This document shows positions 1 to 9,594 of a stretch of 64,000 nucleotides of DNA, one piece after another. The translations under genes and the position numbers were made by a program. A model generated the notes under the pieces. That model saw only the letters and a list, made by a program, of their open reading frames with translations, was not told where the DNA came from and did not search any database. Within the stretch, counting starts at the first letter, position 1; the number at the start of each line of letters is the position of its first letter. This DNA comes from JAMXLG01 sp963765935 (GTDB taxonomy: Bacteria > Vulcanimicrobiota > Vulcanimicrobiia > Vulcanimicrobiales > Vulcanimicrobiaceae), in the NCBI GenBank assembly GCA_963765935.1, contig CAVXXX010000001.1, positions 1,240,001 through 1,304,000 of the forward strand, given 5' to 3'.

Positions 1-112
1 CGCCACCCAAGCGCGCACCGCTCGTGCTGCGTGTATTGACGTCGATTCCGGGCTTCCGCCGGATACCGGCATATATCGTCGGTATCGGCTTCCGCCCCGA
101 GCACGTCGCTCG

Positions 113-1047
113 TTACGCGGGCACGAGCGCTTTGAAGTAGTCGTACGTCTGTTGCATGCCGTCGAGCAGCTTCGTCGACGGCGTCCATCCGAGTTCTGAT
201 CCGGCGAGTGCCGGATCGAACTGCGCGTCTCTAGCGTCACCCGCGCGTTTTTCCGCGTGCGTAACCGGCGCTTCGAACTCGCTGATCTGCACGAGCGTGC
301 GATAGATCTGATTCACGCTCGTCTTTACATTCGTTCCGATCACGTAGCAGCCGCCGCTGCCTTTCTCGAGCGCGCGGACGTTCGCGTTCGCAACATCTTT
401 CACGAACACATAGTCGCGTGTTTGTTCGCCGTCCCAATCGATGCGAATGCTTTCCTGTTTGAGAAACTTCCCGATGAAGATGGAGATGACGCCGGCCTCG
501 CCGTTTGGATCCTGGCGAGGACCATAGACATTGCCGTAGCGCAACGCGGTAAAGTCGAGGCCCTTTTCGTTTTTATAGAAACGCAGGTAGTGCTCGGCGA
601 CCATCTTCGTGATGCCGTAAGGCGAGGTCGGATTTTGAGGCCGTCGCTTCCGTGATTGGAAATCGCTCCGGCGTCCCATACGTCGCGCCGCTCGATGCAA
701 AGATCGACCTTCTTCACACCGACTTTCACGGCGGCGTCGAGTACGTTGATGAGCCCCATCACGTTGACATCGGCATCGTATTTCGGATCGCGGGATGAGA
801 TTGCGACGGAATGCTGTGCGGCGTGATGGCTCACGATATCGGGCTTGAATTCTTGGAAAATTCGCGCGACGTTTTCGTCGCGAATGTCCATATGAACGAA
901 GCTTGCACGATCCGGAATGTTCGCGCGACGACCGCCGCCGTGTTCCCATAGCGAATCGAGCACGAGCACGTCGTGGCCTTCAGCGAGATACGCGTCAACG
1001 ATGTGTGATCCGATGAAGCCGGCGCCGCCGGTGACAATAATCCGCAC
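113..1047 (-). pseudogene. NAD-dependent epimerase/dehydratase (UDP-glucose 4-epimerase type), two frameshifts
   Basis: An extended short-chain dehydrogenase that would epimerise a nucleotide sugar such as UDP-glucose using NAD. The N-terminus reads VRIIVTGGAGFIGSHIV (Rossmann glycine motif) from a GTG at 1047 preceded by AAGGGAG. The SDR segment SGATYGTPE lies in a second frame (about 640-720), and SPYGITKM with the catalytic YxxxK lies in a third frame that runs to the stop at 113. Two one-base insertions, near 707 and near 637, account for both frame changes. All domain parts are present (about 310 aa if repaired), so this is either a very young pseudogene or two base-calling errors. It is divergent from comEC. 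The exact substrate cannot be read from the sequence. Confidence 0.85.
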
Positions 1048-1083
1048 TATACGCTCCCTTGCGCAACGAACCTCGAGTCGCAG

Positions 1084-3405
1084 ATGCGGCATGTGCCGCG
1101 CTACGCTCTGCTGTGGATCGCGGGTGCGACGGTGCTTGGCGTGCTCATCGCCACGCCGCTGTCGCCCGCCGACCGAAACCTCGTTGCGGTCGCCATTACA
1201 CTTGGCGCCGCAGCATTGTTCCGGTTCCCGCGCGAGACCCGGCAGCTTCGTGCGCTCGCTGCTGCCGCCCTCGTCCTTGCCGCCTGCTACGCTCACGTGC
1301 GCGAAGCAACCGTCCCCTCTATTATTCCCACGCGTACGGCTCAATACACTGCGACGGTTGTCGATGAGCGCGCACCGGATGCAGAGCTTCACACATACGT
1401 GCTGGCGCTTGATAATGGTTTCCGTGTTCTTGCGTCGCTCACGCGCGGCGTACCGCTCGGGGCGCGGCTCGTCGTGCGCGGTCGCCTCGAACCGCTTGAC
1501 GAGGCGCGCAATCCCGGCGAACCGAGCGAACGCGCAATCGAAGCGGAGCACGGCATCACGGGGCGACTTGCGAGCGCCGCCGTGTTGGAGATCGTGGACT
1601 CTAACGCAGACACGATCGCTGCGCGCGTTGCGCAGCTTCACGCGCGCGCGTTGACGCTGCTGCGCGAACATCTTCCGGAACCCGGTGCATCGATCGTCGC
1701 GGGAGAGCTGTGGGGCGATCGCAGCGCACTTCCGCCCGAACTGCGCACGGAGTTCCAAGAAACTGGCACGGTCCACGTTCTCGTTACCGCGGGCTTGCAT
1801 GTCGGGTTGATTGCATGGCTCATCGCCACAATCTGCGGACGGCTTACCGTGCCGCGCACCTACGCATGCGTTGCCGCAATCGTTGCAGTGTGGATATTCG
1901 CGATTTTCAGCGGCAGCAATCTTCCGGCGATTCGTGCCGCGACGATGGCGACGGCAATGCTTTCGGCACGCGCCCTCGGTCGCGCAACACTTTCGTGGAA
2001 TGCGCTCGCGCTCGCGGCAATTGCCGTGTCGTTGATCGTTCCGTCGAGCGTCGCGACACCATCGTTCTGGCTTTCGTTTTGCTGCGTCGGCGCGATTTTC
2101 GCCTGCGTTCCTGCGCTCGAGCCACTCGTCGATCGCATTGCTCTCAATGCGCGCGTCCGCGAAGCACTTCTTCTCACCGTTTCGACGCAACTTGGGACCT
2201 GGCCGATCAGCGCCGCAACGTTTCTACAGTTCTCGCCGTATGCGATCGTGGCGAACGTCGCCGTGGTACCGCTCGTTCCGGCAACGATGCTTCTCGGAAT
2301 GCTGCAAGTCGTTGCGACGCCACTTGGGCCGCTCGCCCAAGCGTTCGCGAATCTCAACTCGTGGCTTCTGATGTGGACGGTCAGCGCGGTTCATCTTTTA
2401 GCATCGCTTCCCGATTCGATCGTTCGCATGACGCCCGCGCCGACGTGGGACATTGCTATATATGAATGCACTTTGATTTTCGCGGCGGGTCTCGCCGTAC
2501 GCGGAGCGCTTACGCCGGCGTTGGGAGTGCTCGTTGTCTCAACGTCGTTGGTGCTTCTCCCGCCCTCTGCGATCGATACGCGCCTTCGCATCACGGTACT
2601 CGACGTCGGCCAAGCCGACGCAATCGTCATTCAAACACCGGCACACCACACGATCCTCGTCGATTCCGGCGGACGGCTGGAGCGCGGTCCGCAAACGGGC
2701 GACTCCTCCGCAGAACGCATCGGCGAACGCATCGTCGTGCCGTTTCTCCTGCGCCAAGGCATTCATCAAATCGACGCATTGATAATTTCTCACCCACATG
2801 GTGACCACGTCGCGGGTTGCGCGCCAGTATTGCGCGCGTTACGCGTCCCGGAGATTGCGGATAGTGGACAAACGTACGGCGGACATGCGTATCATGATTG
2901 CCTTGATACTGCCGCAGCGGATCATGTGCCCATCGTGCAGCCGCGAGCGGGAATGCTGTGGCGTACCGATGACGGCGTGACGTTGCGTTTCATCGGGCCT
3001 TCAGTGCCGTTCATCAAAGGCAAGAACGCAATCAATGATAACTCCATTGCGTTTATCCTGCAGTATCGAAGGTTTCGTATGCTATTTACAGGCGACGCCG
3101 GAGTTGCAGCGGAGCAGCGCTTCTTAAACGAAGGCGTTGATCTCCGCGCAGAGGTGTTGAAAGTGGGCCATCACGGCTCGGCGTACAGCTCATCGCCGGA
3201 ATTCATCGCTGCCGTCCATCCGGCATGCGCAATCATTTCCGTCGGCCGCCACAATCTTTTTGGTCATCCGGCACCGACCACTATTGAAAAGTTAGATGAC
3301 TGCGGTATACAAATCTTCCGTACTGATGAGAATGGCGCCGTCTCGATAACGACCGACGGTTCTTTGCGTACGGTCCACATTCAAACAACGGTTGCACATT
3401 TATGA
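1084..3405 (+). CDS. comEC: ComEC/Rec2 family competence protein (DNA uptake channel)
   Basis: Inner-membrane channel that takes transforming DNA into the cytoplasm. At 773 aa it is close to the family norm. Hydrophobic helices at the N-terminus (residues 10-70) precede a soluble OB-like part (about 95-190). The Competence membrane domain with many helices follows (about 200-480). The C-terminal metallo-beta-lactamase-like domain (about 505-760) has the intact metal motif HPHGDHVAG near residue 568 and GHHGS near 696. The ATG at 1084 has no strong Shine-Dalgarno sequence. The gene is divergent from the broken epimerase. It is the only full-length copy here, but five diverged pieces of its C-terminal domain recur between 9.9 and 20.5 kb. 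Confidence 0.93.
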   Translation: MRHVPRYALLWIAGATVLGVLIATPLSPADRNLVAVAITLGAAALFRFPRETRQLRALAAAALVLAACYAHVREATVPSIIPTRTAQYTATVVDERAPDAELHTYVLALDNGFRVLASLTRGVPLGARLVVRGRLEPLDEARNPGEPSERAIEAEHGITGRLASAAVLEIVDSNADTIAARVAQLHARALTLLREHLPEPGASIVAGELWGDRSALPPELRTEFQETGTVHVLVTAGLHVGLIAWLIATICGRLTVPRTYACVAAIVAVWIFAIFSGSNLPAIRAATMATAMLSARALGRATLSWNALALAAIAVSLIVPSSVATPSFWLSFCCVGAIFACVPALEPLVDRIALNARVREALLLTVSTQLGTWPISAATFLQFSPYAIVANVAVVPLVPATMLLGMLQVVATPLGPLAQAFANLNSWLLMWTVSAVHLLASLPDSIVRMTPAPTWDIAIYECTLIFAAGLAVRGALTPALGVLVVSTSLVLLPPSAIDTRLRITVLDVGQADAIVIQTPAHHTILVDSGGRLERGPQTGDSSAERIGERIVVPFLLRQGIHQIDALIISHPHGDHVAGCAPVLRALRVPEIADSGQTYGGHAYHDCLDTAAADHVPIVQPRAGMLWRTDDGVTLRFIGPSVPFIKGKNAINDNSIAFILQYRRFRMLFTGDAGVAAEQRFLNEGVDLRAEVLKVGHHGSAYSSSPEFIAAVHPACAIISVGRHNLFGHPAPTTIEKLDDCGIQIFRTDENGAVSITTDGSLRTVHIQTTVAHL

Positions 3406-3603
3406 ATACTTCCATTTATTAGCCATGGTGTTCCGTTCGGCGATTAGAGTCGACCGAGGCTGTTGCGTGACTTACCGCTCTTGTTTTTGCTAGCCGTGGT
3501 GCAGCAAGCTCGGCATTCGGACTGCAGTACGCCAAAGACAAAGTGGTCTCGGGATTGCATACTCGCGCAGGCCAAATTGCCGAGTTCATGAAGCCGCGGT
3601 ACG

Positions 3604-4002
3604 CTATTGCTGGAGCAGTTCGCGCAGCGAGACGAGCGCATTTCTCACCGCCGGGCCGCCTGCGTAAAATGTGAGTTGCAGAATCGCCTCGATAATTTGC
3701 TGCGGTGTAACCCCGATCGCGAGGGCCGCTTCGGCGTGAGCACGCAACTGCGGCGTAGCATACCCAAGGGTGACGCACGATGCGATGAGCACCAGATGGC
3801 GGCTCGGCAAGTCAAGCCCCGGTCGCGCCATGACGCCCCCGAGAGCCCAGTCGATTGTCATCCCGGCAAACGCCGGGCAGATGTCTGCCATCTCGGTCAC
3901 CATTACTTCGCCTGCATGGCCACCGTGGAGCCTCTCCAGCAACGCGATGCCGCGTTCATGCAATGTGCCGCTGTCAGGGAGCGAGTCTTCATACCCGGTC
4001 AT
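3604..4002 (-). CDS. Carboxymuconolactone decarboxylase (CMD) family protein
   Basis: A 132-aa protein of the PcaC/CMD fold. It contains the typical core PSRHLVLIASCVTLGYA, followed by a helix with LRAHAEAALAIGVTPQQI and the closing GGPAVRNAL segment. Family members are decarboxylases or AhpD-like peroxidases. This one lacks a CxxC pair, so a decarboxylase or non-peroxidase role is more likely than disulphide chemistry. The start ATG overlaps the upstream CMD gene's stop by 4 bp (ATGA), which implies translational coupling. CMD proteins are a standard partner of ECF41 sigma factors, and one is encoded upstream in the same direction. The substrate is unknown. Confidence 0.85.
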   Translation of the reverse strand: MTGYEDSLPDSGTLHERGIALLERLHGGHAGEVMVTEMADICPAFAGMTIDWALGGVMARPGLDLPSRHLVLIASCVTLGYATPQLRAHAEAALAIGVTPQQIIEAILQLTFYAGGPAVRNALVSLRELLQQ

Positions 4003-4466
4003 CGCTGCGCCGGTACCCGCCGAAAGCCAACGCCGAAACGATTCCAGACGTTGATCATTGAAATTGCGAGCGTGAGATCGACGACTTCGCGATCGTTGAA
4101 GTATTTTGCGACGCGCTCGTAGTCCTCGTCCGGCGCGTGTGTCTCGTGCAGTTGCGTGAGCGATTCCGCCCAATGCAACGCTGCTCGTTCGCGCTCGTTG
4201 AAGAGCATTGACTCACGCCAAACGGCGAGCTGATCGAGGCGAGCCTGAGTTTCTCCGGCTTCTCGCAGCTCTTCGGCGTGCATGTCGACGCAAAAGACGC
4301 ATCCATTCATCTGCGAGACGCGCAAATTCAGAAGATGAATCAAGCCGCATCCGATGCTCGATCCGGAAAGGATCTTGTTCACGTGCGCCAAGGCGGCGAA
4401 CACGTCGGGCGCATTGGATTTCCAATCGATCCGTGCGGTTTCTGTTTTCGTAAGGCCGTTCAACAT
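3999..4466 (-). CDS. AhpD-like carboxymuconolactone decarboxylase family protein
   Basis: A 155-aa protein of the AhpD/CMD family. The redox-type motif CVFCVDMH (CxxC followed by an acidic residue and His, near residues 56-63) is the alkylhydroperoxidase signature, so a thiol-based peroxide-reducing or related activity is plausible. The downstream helix with AALHWAESLTQL and DREVVDLTLAISMINVWNR is also typical. The start ATG at 4466 is preceded by a near-perfect GGAGGTAAG. It is the first of two overlapping CMD genes and lies at the distal end of the ECF41 cluster. Activity is inferred from the motif and the neighbourhood. Confidence 0.88.
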   Translation of the reverse strand: MLNGLTKTETARIDWKSNAPDVFAALAHVNKILSGSSIGCGLIHLLNLRVSQMNGCVFCVDMHAEELREAGETQARLDQLAVWRESMLFNERERAALHWAESLTQLHETHAPDEDYERVAKYFNDREVVDLTLAISMINVWNRFGVGFRRVPAQR

Positions 4467-4599
4467 CTTACCTCCGCAACCAAGACGAAGTGGTCTGTCA
4501 AAGCGTGACAGAGAGGACGCGCAATGCCAGCCTCTCGTACCGTTTCAACGCGGTTACCACGCTTGAATGTTGACTGAAACACGCTCCACGGTGCGGAGC

Positions 4600-5128
4600 G
4601 TAGTGCGATCAAAGATATGTTACAAAGGATATTTTCGTGCCGCGTTGCTTCGATAAGCCGCCGAATCGGCGAGTGCCACGAGGCAAATCGGTAACGGAAC
4701 GCGTCCAAAAAGCCGGCCGGCGCCCCACGTTTCACCCGGCAACAACCTCGCCTGCGAAAACGGAACAATACCTCTCCATGCCGCTGCACCGCCAAAGCGC
4801 AGCGTGTCTTGGCCATGCAATTTGCGCCGTACCAGCGAATGAATTCCATCCGCACCGATCAGGACATCTGCAGACACAGCAGCTGCTAAAGCGAACCTCA
4901 TCGGAACGCAACTCGGACATCACGGCATCGACCGCTGCGTGATCTCCGCGTCTAATCCAAGCGTACGCAGCACAGCACACGAAGCGCGTTCGGGCAAAGC
5001 GTAAAGTGCGGCTCCCCGAGCTTTTAGCGCTGACCGCTCCAAGACCACGGAATATTGCGCGCGTTTAAGCGCTATTGCAGACGTTAAGCCGACGATGCCC
5101 GCGCCGATAACAATGGCGTCGTGGGCAT
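4600..5128 (-). pseudogene. FAD-dependent monooxygenase remnant
   Basis: Remnant of a PHBH-type flavin monooxygenase. The reverse strand near 5100-5060 encodes the FAD-binding Rossmann motif VIGAGIVGLTSAIALKRA. A second frame near 4900-4640 encodes the conserved GADGIHSLVRRKL segment followed by RGIVPFSQARLLPG. The frames do not join, the connecting part is too short, and the GDAAH motif near the C-terminus was not found. Frameshifts and at least one internal deletion are therefore required. It lies directly after the riboflavin synthase stop codon in the same direction, so it was probably a member of the ECF41 cluster. Confidence 0.75.
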
Positions 5129-5131
5129 CGC

Positions 5132-5727
5132 CTAACTCTTGGATATTTCGCGTTGGGCGTAGCGAGCTAAAGGATCGACTTCCAAATGCACCATTGCACC
5201 AGCTTGGCGTTCGCCGAGCGTCGTGCGCTTGAGCGTTTCGGGAATAAGGGCGACTTCAAACGACTCATCGCCAGCCGCTGCGACGGTGACGCTCACTCCG
5301 TCTACAGCGATGAAGGCTTTCTCGACGATCATAGACGCTAGGTGCCCGGGGCGTTCAATGCGAAGACGCGCTCCTTGGCCCTCCGCCCACCGCCTTAGAA
5401 CTAACGCGGTCGTGTCGACGTGACCGTAGACGAAGTGGCCGCCCATACGATCGCCTAGCCGCAACGAATACTCGACATTGACGCTGTCATTGTATTTCAG
5501 TGCGCCAAAGGCGCACCGGTTCAATGTTTCGGGCACGACGTCGAATGTCGCGATGCCACCATCGATTGCGGTTGCGGTCAGGCAAACGCCGTTTACCGCG
5601 ATCAATCTTTAACCTCCGCTTTCTCTTTTGCCAGGCCGCCGCAATAGAGCCGCAGCGTCGCGCCGCCGTCACTTCGCTGTTCTAAGCCGATTACCGAACC
5701 GCGATATTGAATCAGTCCACCAAACAT
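5132..5727 (-). pseudogene. ribE: Riboflavin synthase alpha chain, single-base frameshift
   Basis: Would convert two 6,7-dimethyl-8-ribityllumazine molecules into riboflavin. The N-terminus MFGGLIQYRGSV starts at 5727 and reads to a premature TGA after KAEVKD. Dropping into the next frame at about 5604 restores IAVNGVCLTATAI, then the second lumazine-binding barrel with GGHFVYGHVD and FIAVDGVSVT, and the end at 5132. One missing base in GATT-GATCGCG (expected GATTCGATCGCG) explains everything. Both barrels are otherwise intact and the length (about 198 aa) is normal. The start lies 2 bp after the nitronate monooxygenase stop. A functional enzyme would require a sequencing error, programmed frameshifting or another copy. 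Confidence 0.85.
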
Positions 5728-5729
5728 TG

Positions 5730-6635
5730 TTATGCTCCGAGGCCGCGCGAGAGTTCAGTGACAACATCAGCGGCCGAATCAATCGAACAACGAGGCCGAC
5801 CGCTTCACCGGCGTATAAAGCCATAGTATTGATATCGCCACCGGCGTCGCGCGTTGGCGAACGGAAGTTGAAGCGAGGCGCGTCGTTTCGTGACGCGCGC
5901 GCGACTTCCCAAATGGCCGTCGCTTCGTTTCGAAGCGTGCGGTGGGGCGTTGGGCCAACCAACATCGAACGCAGAAGAATACAAAGTATCGTCGCCTGAC
6001 GCTGCTAAGACTCGATCGCGATAGCCGGGATGAATGTTTGCCTCATGTGTCGCTAGAAACCGCGTGCCAACCCAAACGCCGGCGGCTCCAAGTGCCCGCG
6101 CCGCGGCTACACCCCGCGCGTCAGAGATCGCTCCCGCGGCGATCACTGGGATCTGATTTACCGCGTCGACCACTTGAGGGATGAGTGCAATAATGCCGAG
6201 GCTGCCGCGCACATGTCCGCCGGCTTCATAACCTTGGGCAACAATAATGTCCGCGCCGGCTTCCGCTGCTTCAACGGCCTCTCGCACGGAGCCGACAACC
6301 TGTATGACGGCGGCGCCTGCGTTTTTCACTTCGTGGACGAACGGAGCAGCTGAGCCCCAAAAGAAGGACACGATTGGCACGTGTTCTTCGAGTGCGGCAT
6401 CGAGTTGCTCTCGTATTGGGAAGTCCAACACAAAATTGATCCCGAACGGCTCGTTTGTGAGGCTGCGCGTCTTTCGAAGAACATCTATGGTTTGTTCGCG
6501 GGTTCGCCATGTTCCGGAGAGATGGCCAACGCCGCCCGCATTTGAGACCGCGGCCGCCAATTCTGCTGAGGCAACGGCTCCAATTGGCGCCTGGAATATC
6601 GGCAATCGTATTCCAAGCTTTTGCAGAATGTCCAT
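5730..6635 (-). pseudogene. Nitronate monooxygenase / FabK-like flavoprotein, two frameshifts
   Basis: A TIM-barrel FMN enzyme of the nitronate monooxygenase (2-nitropropane dioxygenase) and enoyl reductase II superfamily. The N-terminus has LPIFQAPIGAVASAELAAAV, then AGADIIVAQGYEAGGHVRG (FMN and substrate loop) and VIAAGAISDARGVAAA, then GVWVGTRFLATHEA. The frame is lost at a C-run near 5950. The continuation HRTLRNEATAIW and GGDINTMALYAGEAVGLV lies in another frame. A second slip near 5776 restores the ending ADVVTELSRGLGA at 5730. The start could be the ATG at 6635 or the one at 6644. The gene is co-directional with riboflavin synthase, consistent with a flavin-linked unit. Confidence 0.83.
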
Positions 6636-6684
6636 ACGAAGCATAGACGCATCCGCTTGACGAGACGTTACAGGCGTCGCGCCT

Positions 6685-7221
6685 TCACGATTCGGTGAGA
6701 CGCATCAGCATCCTAGATGGGCTTCGCTCAACAACGAGAGTCGCAGCGTGCGAGAAGCTCATGAACTGCTCGGCGACCATTCGGTCAATCATCATCGAGA
6801 GAGGGTCGAAAATAGCCGTCGACATTTAATATCCCGCACGGTTTTGTATGCATGCCGTGATTAAACCAGGCCCATTGTTCAAAAAGCTCTTCGAGCGTTC
6901 CGGGACCGCCAGGAAGGGCAATGAATGCGTCGCCCAGATCCGCCATCTTTTGTTTTCGCTCATGCATTGACTCGACGACGTGCAGCTCGGTTAGCTCGCG
7001 ATGCGCTCGTCCTTGGCGAACAAACGCGCTCGGCATCACGCCGATCACTTCGCCGCCCGCTGCCAAGGACGCGTCGGCGAGCACACCCATCAAACCAAAA
7101 GAACCGCCTCCGTAGATGAGGCGAACGCCCGCAAACGCAATGGCGGTTCCCATTGCGACGGCGGCATTCGCGTACGACGGTCCGCCCACGCTCGAACCGC
7201 AAAGACCGTGACGGATTTCAC
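6685..7221 (-). pseudogene. LOG-family nucleotide phosphoribohydrolase, two frameshifts
   Basis: A Rossmann-like LOG (lonely guy) protein. The family cleaves nucleoside 5'-monophosphates such as cytokinin ribotides to release the base. The GTG start at 7221 follows GGGAAG and gives VKSVTVF. A missing base then moves the frame to CGSSVGG, RLIYGGGSFGLMGVLA and the signature PGGPGTLEELFEQ. An extra T in a T-run near 6815 hides the C-terminus, which continues as DPLSMMIDRMVAEQF to the stop at 6685. Repaired length is about 178 aa, normal for the family. The start overlaps the end of the sigma-factor region, so the two were probably cotranscribed. Confidence 0.83.
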
Positions 7222-7229
7222 CGGCTTCC

Positions 7230-8082
7230 CTATTCGTTTCCAACGTGAGTGAGTTTGTCGGGATTGCGCAAGAGATAGATCGACGAGATGCGTTCGCCAT
7301 CGAAATCGAACGCAACCACGGTGTACACGAATCGTTTTGAAACACCGCGAACCCGGCAGTCCGTTCACCATGAGACGGTGGGCGCGCGCTGCCGCCCAGA
7401 ACTTGTCGTGCAAACCGACCATCATGCGCGATACCTTGTCGATGCCTATCACCGGCCGCAAACCGGCATATGCTTTGCCGCCGCCATCGGCCATTGCGAC
7501 GACGTCCGTTGCCAGAATGGCGCGAAGGCAGTCGACGTTGCCGTCATGCAGCGCGGAAAGAAAGCGTTCCGTAAGATCTTCAGCCTTCCGGTGATCGATG
7601 AGTATCCGCGGACGATCTTGCCGAACGCGAACGCGGGCACGCAAGACCATTTGACGAACCGCCTCTTCGCGTTTGCCGAGCATCGCGCCGATTTCCGAAT
7701 GCGTGTAGTCGAAGACGTCATGCAGCAGCATGGCGGTTCGCTCTTCCGGCGCCAGACGCTCAAGAACTCAAAGAAAGCCCATTGCGAGATCATCCGACTG
7801 CATCGTCTCGGTCTCGGGATCGCTCGAATCTTCGACGAGGGGCTCGGGCAGCCACACGCCGATGTAGTCCTCGCGTTGTCGTTGCAGCGCGCGTGCGCGA
7901 TCGATTGCGAGGCGGCTTGTCACCGTTGCGAGCCAGCCGCCCGGATTACGTAGGTCCTCTCCGCGATGTTCCTCGAGGCGAACGTACGCACTCTGAACGA
8001 CGTCCTCTGCGTCGGCAATCGACCCCAAGATTCGATACGCAATACCAAACAGGCGTCGGCGCAACGCGAAAAGATTATCCAT
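7230..8082 (-). pseudogene. ECF41-family RNA polymerase sigma factor, frameshifted
   Basis: An extracytoplasmic-function sigma factor with a C-terminal SnoaL-like extension. All three ECF41 signatures are visible: WLPEP in the linker (about 7855), DGGGK in the extension (about 7485) and NPDKL near the end (about 7255). Region 2 reads LRRRLFGIAYRILGSIADAEDVV, in part around 8060, and region 4 contains YTHSEIGAMLGKREEAV. The ATG at 8082 has a strong GGGAGG and overlaps the monooxygenase stop by 8 bp. Frame breaks occur after MGFL (about 7770) and again in the extension near 7340-7310. In this family the extension acts in place of an anti-sigma factor. Known ECF41 partners are CMD proteins, oxidoreductases and epimerases, as found here. 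Confidence 0.88.
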
Positions 8083-9574
8083 AGGCGGCCTCCCTAACGT
8101 GTTCTGCGTTGCTCGCGGTCGCGGAGACCTGACGCTGCAACACGCGTTGAACCCTGCATAGCGCGTCGGCATCGCTCCTATACGAGGAAAACGCGGTGTA
8201 GCCATCGGGCCGGATAAGCGCTACGCCCGTACGCTGGGACACGCGTACCTCCAATGCTTCGCGAAACGTGGCGGCGATATTGATTCCCTTTTCGACGCAA
8301 GCCTCGCTGGCGTCTGAGCCGATGAGCAACACGAATTGATTACGAATGCCGCCGTCGCGCATCCATTCATCAAAATATCGGTGGCCCCGGCCTTCTACAA
8401 TTCGACTGCCGGCGTACGCCACCCCGAGCTGCGACAACTGCTCTACGAACGTGCCTTGGAACAGAGGGAAGTGCGCCACAATCGGAATCAGCGTGTTGCG
8501 AATCCCTTGTGCGATTTTGCTCGGTGTTCCCATGGCCTTCGTGAGTAAGTCCGTCGTTGCGATGACGCGCTTTACTACCGGTCCACGCTCGCCCGAGTAA
8601 CTATCGAGCAGGTCACATGTTGCATAGCCGCGCACGGCGAACGCAAGTTTCCATGCCAGATTCCATGCGTCGTGCAGTCCGGTGTTCATGCCCTGACCGC
8701 CGAACGGACTATGGATATGCGCCGCGTCTCCCGCAAGAAATACTCTGGCGCTCTGCGCTTTCGCAACATGGCGATGGTGGACGCGAAAATAGCTGCTCCA
8801 GTGAAGTTCATGCGCTTCAATTCCCTCGGGAGCCCGATCGGCTAGCAACGCTTTGACAAGATTCAGCGAGGGCGCCTCTCCATCTGCGCTATGGATCGTG
8901 GCGACGATCCGACGACGCGTGTTGCTCATTGGGAAGATTGCGAGCGGGCCGTCCTCATGCGAACAGAGTTGCATTTCGTCGCCGGAAAGCGCATCGTTCG
9001 TCTCCAAGTCGGCGAGAAGGAACGTGGCATCGTAGTCGCCCCCCTCGAACGGCAGGTTTAGGACTTTTCGAACGGCGCTGTGCGCGCCATCGCAACCTAC
9101 CACGAAGCGGGCGTTGATAGAGAAATGATTTCCGCCTCGCTCAAGCTCCGCTAGAACGCCGTCTTCGCGCTGCGCAAGAGAGACGAACGTCGTCCCGTAT
9201 TCGACGGCTCCTCCCTTGCTCTGAAGCGCTTCCAGAAGTAACGCCTCGGTAACGTTCTGTGGGATCATCGCAATGAATGGGTAGGCGCTCTCTTTTGGCG
9301 CGAACGCAAGTTGTGCGAGTCGATGGCGATCGGCGAATAACGCGACACAGGTGGTGCGGTTTGCGCGTTGCAAAAATGGTTCCACAACGCCCGCCATATC
9401 GAAAATCTCTAATGTACGCGGCATCACGGCAAGCGCCTTCGAATGGTTCGATTGACCAGCGTTCTTCTCAACAATCCGATAACTCATTGAGCGGCGCGCG
9501 CACTCATTTGCAAGGAACAGACCGACGGGACCTGCACCAACTATTAGGACGTCAGTATCGCTTGTACGATTCAT
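8075..9574 (-). CDS. Class A flavoprotein monooxygenase (aromatic hydroxylase type)
   Basis: A 499-aa FAD- and NAD(P)H-dependent hydroxylase of the PheA/TfdB/pentachlorophenol hydroxylase group. It shows the dinucleotide motif DVLIVGAGPVGLFLANECAR at residues 8-27, the second flavin motif FVVGCDGAHSAVRK near 155, and FLAGDAAHIHSPFGGQGMNT near 270-290. A thioredoxin-like C-terminal part follows (about 380-499). The ATG at 9574 follows ACGGGAACG; an in-frame codon at 9625 would give a longer but less likely start. It is intact, unlike most genes below it. It lies between the 44-aa protein and the ECF41 sigma factor. The phenolic substrate cannot be deduced. Confidence 0.9.
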   Translation of the reverse strand: MNRTSDTDVLIVGAGPVGLFLANECARRSMSYRIVEKNAGQSNHSKALAVMPRTLEIFDMAGVVEPFLQRANRTTCVALFADRHRLAQLAFAPKESAYPFIAMIPQNVTEALLLEALQSKGGAVEYGTTFVSLAQREDGVLAELERGGNHFSINARFVVGCDGAHSAVRKVLNLPFEGGDYDATFLLADLETNDALSGDEMQLCSHEDGPLAIFPMSNTRRRIVATIHSADGEAPSLNLVKALLADRAPEGIEAHELHWSSYFRVHHRHVAKAQSARVFLAGDAAHIHSPFGGQGMNTGLHDAWNLAWKLAFAVRGYATCDLLDSYSGERGPVVKRVIATTDLLTKAMGTPSKIAQGIRNTLIPIVAHFPLFQGTFVEQLSQLGVAYAGSRIVEGRGHRYFDEWMRDGGIRNQFVLLIGSDASEACVEKGINIAATFREALEVRVSQRTGVALIRPDGYTAFSSYRSDADALCRVQRVLQRQVSATASNAEHVREAAYG

Positions 9575-9594
9575 CGTTCCCGTTATGCTCCCGT

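Noticed and set aside
1..112. Inverted repeat GATACCG...CGGTATC near 62-88, considered as a terminator
   Set aside because: A 7-bp stem with an 11-nt loop and no T-run; too weak to call.
400..2190. 596-codon open frame on the minus strand across comEC
   Set aside because: Only its last third (below 1047) encodes the epimerase; the rest is the shadow of the comEC coding frame, with Arg/Cys-rich non-protein composition.
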